A DNA stretch of 64,000 nt from UBA9659 sp965208605 (lineage in GTDB: Bacteria > Pseudomonadota > Gammaproteobacteria > Pseudomonadales > Azotimanducaceae): assembly GCA_965208605.1 (NCBI GenBank), contig OZ242345.1, positions 1 through 64,000 of the forward strand, read 5' to 3'. The position numbers and the translations under genes were made by a program. Below the pieces are notes generated by a model. That model worked only from the letters and a program-made list of their open reading frames with translations. It was not told the DNA's origin and searched no databases. Shown one piece after another: positions 61,144 through 64,000 of the stretch. The first letter of the stretch is position 1. Each line of letters begins with the position of its first letter.

Positions 61144-61596
61144 TTACGCTTCAGCCACCACTGCAAGTTTAAGCACTGCGTTGACCTCAGGATGCAGGTA
61201 AATAGCTATCTCATATTCCCCCAGTTCCCGGAGGGGTCCCTGGGGCAGGCGAATCTCGCTTTTCTCCACCTCAATGTCATGCCGGTCGTTTACGGCGGCT
61301 GCTATATCCCGCAGGGTGATTGACCCGAAGAGCTTGCCTTCGGAGCCCACGGATGCCGCTATAGACACGGACAGGGCGTTAATCTGTTCGGCTCTTTCTC
61401 TTGCTACTGCCAGTTTTTCCTGGGCAATCTGTTCTAACTCGGCCCGCCGTTCGGCGAATAGCTTCACATTTTCTGGAATGGCCGGGACTGCCTTTTTCTG
61501 CGGTATCAGGTAGTTTCTTCCATAGCCTGATTTGACACTCACCTGATCACCCAGGCTGCCTAGTTTGGCAATATCTTCGAGCAAAATGACTTCCAT
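61144..61596 (-). CDS. rplI: 50S ribosomal protein L9
   Basis: This 150-residue ribosomal protein starts MEVILLEDIAKLGSLGDQVS, then GYGRNYLIPQKKAV, the N-domain hallmark, followed by the long connecting helix and the C-domain. The ATG 61596 shares one base with the stop of the preceding membrane protein (TAATG), so the genes are coupled. Longer upstream frames are not supported. Confidence 0.96.
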   Translation of the reverse strand: MEVILLEDIAKLGSLGDQVSVKSGYGRNYLIPQKKAVPAIPENVKLFAERRAELEQIAQEKLAVARERAEQINALSVSIAASVGSEGKLFGSITLRDIAAAVNDRHDIEVEKSEIRLPQGPLRELGEYEIAIYLHPEVNAVLKLAVVAEA

Positions 61597-62423
61597 TATC
61601 CTATCCCCCAATCGTGTACTTTTATGCGAATATTGAACCAGGTGTCTAGTAGTGCCAGGGTTGCTAGCGATACCAGTAGTAGTGTGCTGAACTCGGATAG
61701 GATGAGCAGACCGACATAGAAGATGGCCACCCACCCTTTGGAAAGATTGATGCGTGCGAAATACCAGTGGACTAAGCCGAGAGCGGCAATCACCAGAGGT
61801 AGTGTAAAGAGCGGCAACCACCAGCTCCAGGGCTCGGCAACTGCCAAACATGCCAGGATCGCGACCCCCAGTGTAGTGCCGATTCCGGGGGACAATCTGA
61901 GCTGATGGAATTCTGCCTTAAATCCTCCCGGCATGTAGAGGGCACTCTGCGCCCATCGGGCAAGGATCAACATCACCACAAGGGCGATTGCCTGTCCAAA
62001 AGCAAACAGCGGAGTCAGTTGCAGAATTGTCTCTGGCTCGGGCGTCAATCCCACGCGATTTAAAAAACCGGTAAGAAAATCAATAAGGTATTCCTGTATC
62101 AGTAGCAGGCTGAGGGCGGCGTAAACTACCGCGGTGAGCAAGAGGCTCTGCCATGACTGGGTATGCCGGAGCATGGCTGCCATGAGGAAACTACCCACGA
62201 GCATGGTGAGCGGGAGGGGGTCTGCGAAGAGATGGAAGGCAATGCCGACGGGTAGGAGAGTCCACAGCAACACGAGTGACCCTGCGGGTATCCCGTGCCT
62301 CAGGACGACGAGTGCCACAATGACTGTGGACAACCAGCCCAGAAGAGGCAGAAGTACAGTAACCATGCTGGTGCCTATAGCATGGAGTCTGCTTCTCATG
62401 GCAAATTCCGCCAATGCTCGCAT
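61596..62423 (-). CDS. DUF2232-type membrane protein of the rpsR-rplI operon
   Basis: The 275-residue product has seven to eight hydrophobic helices. It fits the DUF2232 family position, which in many gammaproteobacteria is between rpsR and rplI. The function is unknown. The N-terminal region MRALAEFAMRSRLHAIGTSM is followed directly by the first helix. Coupled to rplI by TAATG. Confidence 0.8.
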   Translation of the reverse strand: MRALAEFAMRSRLHAIGTSMVTVLLPLLGWLSTVIVALVVLRHGIPAGSLVLLWTLLPVGIAFHLFADPLPLTMLVGSFLMAAMLRHTQSWQSLLLTAVVYAALSLLLIQEYLIDFLTGFLNRVGLTPEPETILQLTPLFAFGQAIALVVMLILARWAQSALYMPGGFKAEFHQLRLSPGIGTTLGVAILACLAVAEPWSWWLPLFTLPLVIAALGLVHWYFARINLSKGWVAIFYVGLLILSEFSTLLLVSLATLALLDTWFNIRIKVHDWGIG

Positions 62424-62438
62424 GGGGTGTCGTGCCTG

Positions 62439-62666
62439 CTACTTGTGAGAATCTGTGTAGGGAAGCAACGCCAGATACCGGGCTCGTTTGACTGCGGTGG
62501 CGAGCTGCCGTTGGTATCTGGCTTTGGTACCGGTGATACGGCTGGGAATAATCTTGCCGGTCTCTGAGATAAAGGCTTTCAGTAGATCAATATCCTTGTA
62601 ATCAACTTCCTTGATACCTTCGGCAGTGAAGCGGCAATATTTTCTTCTTCGGTAAAATCTTGACAT
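62439..62666 (-). CDS. rpsR: 30S ribosomal protein S18
   Basis: The 75-residue product has the typical MSRFYRRRKYCRF start, DYKDIDLLKAFISETGKIIP and RQLATAVKRARYLALLPY. It lies 5 bp after rpsF. Confidence 0.97.
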   Translation of the reverse strand: MSRFYRRRKYCRFTAEGIKEVDYKDIDLLKAFISETGKIIPSRITGTKARYQRQLATAVKRARYLALLPYTDSHK

Positions 62667-62671
62667 GAGGT

Positions 62672-63283
62672 TTATGCCTCCCGGTCTGGGTTATCGGATG
62701 TTATTGCGGCGGCGGCGTCCTCGCTACTTGCTGCTCCTGCCTGCTCTTCTGGGCTAGAGTCATCCGGGTTAGCGTCGTCTGGGCTAGCGTCGTCTGGGCT
62801 AGCGTCGTCTGAGCTAGCGTCGTCTGAGCTAGCGTCGTCTGGGCTATCTGGGGCAGGGGTTTCCTGTGCTACTTTATTAGCACTGGCTGCCGCTGCTGCC
62901 AGTGCTCGTTTTTGCCGGTATTCTTCTGCTTGCTCTTCTCGCAATTTCTTTTCTTTGCTTTCCCGCTCAAGTTTCATCAGCGGCGATTCCCCGGTATCTG
63001 CCGAGTCGCGTTTTATAATGAGGTTCCTGAGCACCGCGTCATTAAATTTGAATGCGGTGGTGATTTCTTTGAGTAGCGTTTGGTCACACTCTATATTGAG
63101 CAGGATATAGTGCGCCTTGTGAATTTTATTGATGGGATAAGCCAGTTGGCGGCGACCCCAGTCTTCGGTGCGGTGCACCTTGCCGCCGCTATCGGTGATC
63201 ATGTTGGAGTATCTTTCTATCATGCCCGGTACCTGCTGACTTTGATCAGGATGCACCAGGAAGGCTATTTCATAATGTCTCAT
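62672..63283 (-). CDS. rpsF: 30S ribosomal protein S6 with long acidic tail
   Basis: The 203-residue product starts with a normal S6 domain (MRHYEIAFLVHPDQSQQVPG to about residue 100). A charged helix EREEQAEEYRQKRALAAAAA-like stretch follows, then about 65 residues of SPDDA/SSDDA repeats and an acidic end. E. coli S6 also has an acidic tail, where RimK adds glutamates, but it is far shorter. The tail is encoded by a 15-bp tandem repeat (62751-62855). Confidence 0.95.
   Translation of the reverse strand: MRHYEIAFLVHPDQSQQVPGMIERYSNMITDSGGKVHRTEDWGRRQLAYPINKIHKAHYILLNIECDQTLLKEITTAFKFNDAVLRNLIIKRDSADTGESPLMKLERESKEKKLREEQAEEYRQKRALAAAAASANKVAQETPAPDSPDDASSDDASSDDASPDDASPDDANPDDSSPEEQAGAASSEDAAAAITSDNPDREA
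62751..62855 (-). repeat. 15-bp tandem repeat encoding the S6 acidic tail
   Basis: Seven units of GGGCTAGCGTCGTCT type; units three and four are identical, and five and six are identical, showing recent stepwise expansion. Each adds five residues (S/P-D-D-A-S/N). Confidence 0.92.
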
Positions 63284-63417
63284 CGTGGCTCCCTTCGGGT
63301 TATAGCTTCCTGCTAATCAGCAGTGAAGCAAGGAGAAATTGGAGCGCAGATTATAATGGATGACGCTAGGCTGTGCAACTTGGAGTAAAGGGAGTAAAGG
63401 GTGCTTGGATTCAACTC

Positions 63418-63546
63418 TTAAGTGCAACCGGGGGGTCTACTAAGTGCAACAGGGGAGTCTACGCTGAATAGTGCCTGATTCGGTGTTTTCATGCCAAGAC
63501 ATTTGCGCGGCCGGTTATTGATCTGGTTAACCACATGCGCCAGTCC
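63418..63546 (-). pseudogene. C-terminal fragment of an IS30-family transposase
   Basis: A minus-strand frame reads HVVNQINNRPRKCLGMKTPN followed by QALF and SPVALS. This is the conserved C-terminal end of IS30-type transposases (NxRPRKxLGxKTP). The upstream part is lost, replaced by a dispersed repeat (63547-63573, motif TTTGATCCTGACGG). No terminal inverted repeats are seen. It is a dead remnant in the 462-bp gap between rpsF and ispB. Confidence 0.75.
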
Positions 63547-63678
63547 GCGCCTTCTTTGATCCTGACGGCTAAAATGTATAGGTTCATAAGATATGACCTT
63601 TCCACTTAGGGTGATCTGTGCCATATATAGCTGAGCCCATGCGTGCAATCCTGGCAAGCCGTGAAGATGTCGTTATGC

Positions 63679-63707
63679 TTGACACATGTATAGGCTACGC
63701 CTAGCAT
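63679..63707 (+). promoter_or_regulatory. Probable sigma70 promoter of ispB
   Basis: A consensus TTGACA (63679-63684), 17-base spacer and TAGCAT (63702-63707) lie 39 bases before the ispB start. Confidence 0.6.
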
Positions 63708-63745
63708 TCCCTCTCACTCCGCCTTGGACCTTATTACGAGTCTGC

Positions 63746-64000
63746 ATGACTTATCCTTTCTTTTCTGTTGTCCAAGACGATTTTCGGGCAGTTGACCAGC
63801 TCGTTATATCCAGTCTTTCATCTCGGATCCCTCTGGTTGAGGAAATTGCCACCTATCTGGTCAAAGCAGGTGGTAAGCGACTCCGCCCGCTACTGGTATT
63901 GCTTTGCGCCCGGAGCTGTTGTTATCAAGGCGAGCAACATATCAAACTCGCTACTGTTATAGAGTTTCTGCATACGGCGATGCTCTTGCATGACGATGTG
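63746..64000 (+). CDS. ispB: Octaprenyl diphosphate synthase (5' part, cut by window end)
   Basis: The first 85 codons of a trans-polyprenyl synthase are present: MTYPFFSVVQDDFRAVDQLV, the KAGGKRLRPLLVLL segment that binds the IPP diphosphate, and FLHTAMLLHDDV, the beginning of the first aspartate-rich motif. IspB makes the ubiquinone side chain. Its gene usually lies next to rplU-rpmA. The rest is beyond the window. Confidence 0.9.
   Translation, partial: MTYPFFSVVQDDFRAVDQLVISSLSSRIPLVEEIATYLVKAGGKRLRPLLVLLCARSCCYQGEQHIKLATVIEFLHTAMLLHDDV

Overview
The window is chromosomal DNA of a gammaproteobacterium, probably marine or host-associated. Its housekeeping blocks have typical gammaproteobacterial gene order: hupB-ppiD, rnhA-dnaQ, nrdR-ribD-ribH-nusB-thiL-pgpA, and rpsF-rpsR-DUF2232-rplI-dnaB with alr and radA. 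Two large TonB-dependent receptors, a Tsx-like porin, isocitrate lyase and several scavenging catabolic clusters suggest a heterotroph living on small organic molecules. I cannot name the genus.

Layout. 0-3.8 kb: HU, PpiD, RNase HI and DnaQ. 3.8-8.0 kb (minus strand): a tryptophan-tryptophylquinone amine dehydrogenase operon (heavy chain, light chain, MauE-like protein, cytochrome c) followed by an outer-membrane channel and an SCP2 protein. 8.5-12.7 kb: a TonB receptor interrupted by a run of 19 G, then a lipoprotein amidohydrolase. 12.7-18.6 kb: an aromatic ring-cleavage operon (Rieske oxygenase, MhpB-like extradiol dioxygenase, two alpha/beta hydrolases, an M20 homologue lacking its metal ligands, a 29-residue ORF) divergent from a V4R-type sensor. 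18.7-30 kb: tRNA-Cys, TetR, a second TonB receptor, a Sel1-repeat protein and a pyrimidine/hydantoin (ureide) cluster. The receptor and the ureide cluster look GC-rich and share a similar operator. 30-32 kb: Smr nuclease, tRNA-Arg and a hydrolase.

32.3-39.9 kb is an AT-rich defence island. It holds an apparent hsdM remnant, a PRTase-like/NADAR pair, a Fic protein preceded by seven palindromes spaced exactly 40 bp apart, and a tight six-gene operon of a helical protein, two TIR-like proteins, Nmad2, a MazG-like pyrophosphohydrolase and a uracil-DNA-glycosylase-like protein. Most of these families make, break or modify nucleotides and N-glycosidic bonds. Isocitrate lyase follows, then a second AT-rich stretch (41.8-44.5 kb) of unknown genes including a nuclease-like protein. 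44.7-64 kb is mostly core metabolism and information processing (nitronate monooxygenase, threonine dehydratase, XseB, Dxs, riboflavin/thiamine/lipid genes, EttA, RadA, Alr, DnaB, ribosomal proteins, IspB).

Two features run through the whole window. Most larger intergenic gaps carry REP-like and MITE-like repeats, one type being about 143 bp with 13-bp terminal inverted repeats and a long internal hairpin. In addition, many conserved proteins contain short tandem-repeat expansions (9-15 bp units) in loops or tails. Together with the G19 tract, this points to frequent replication slippage.
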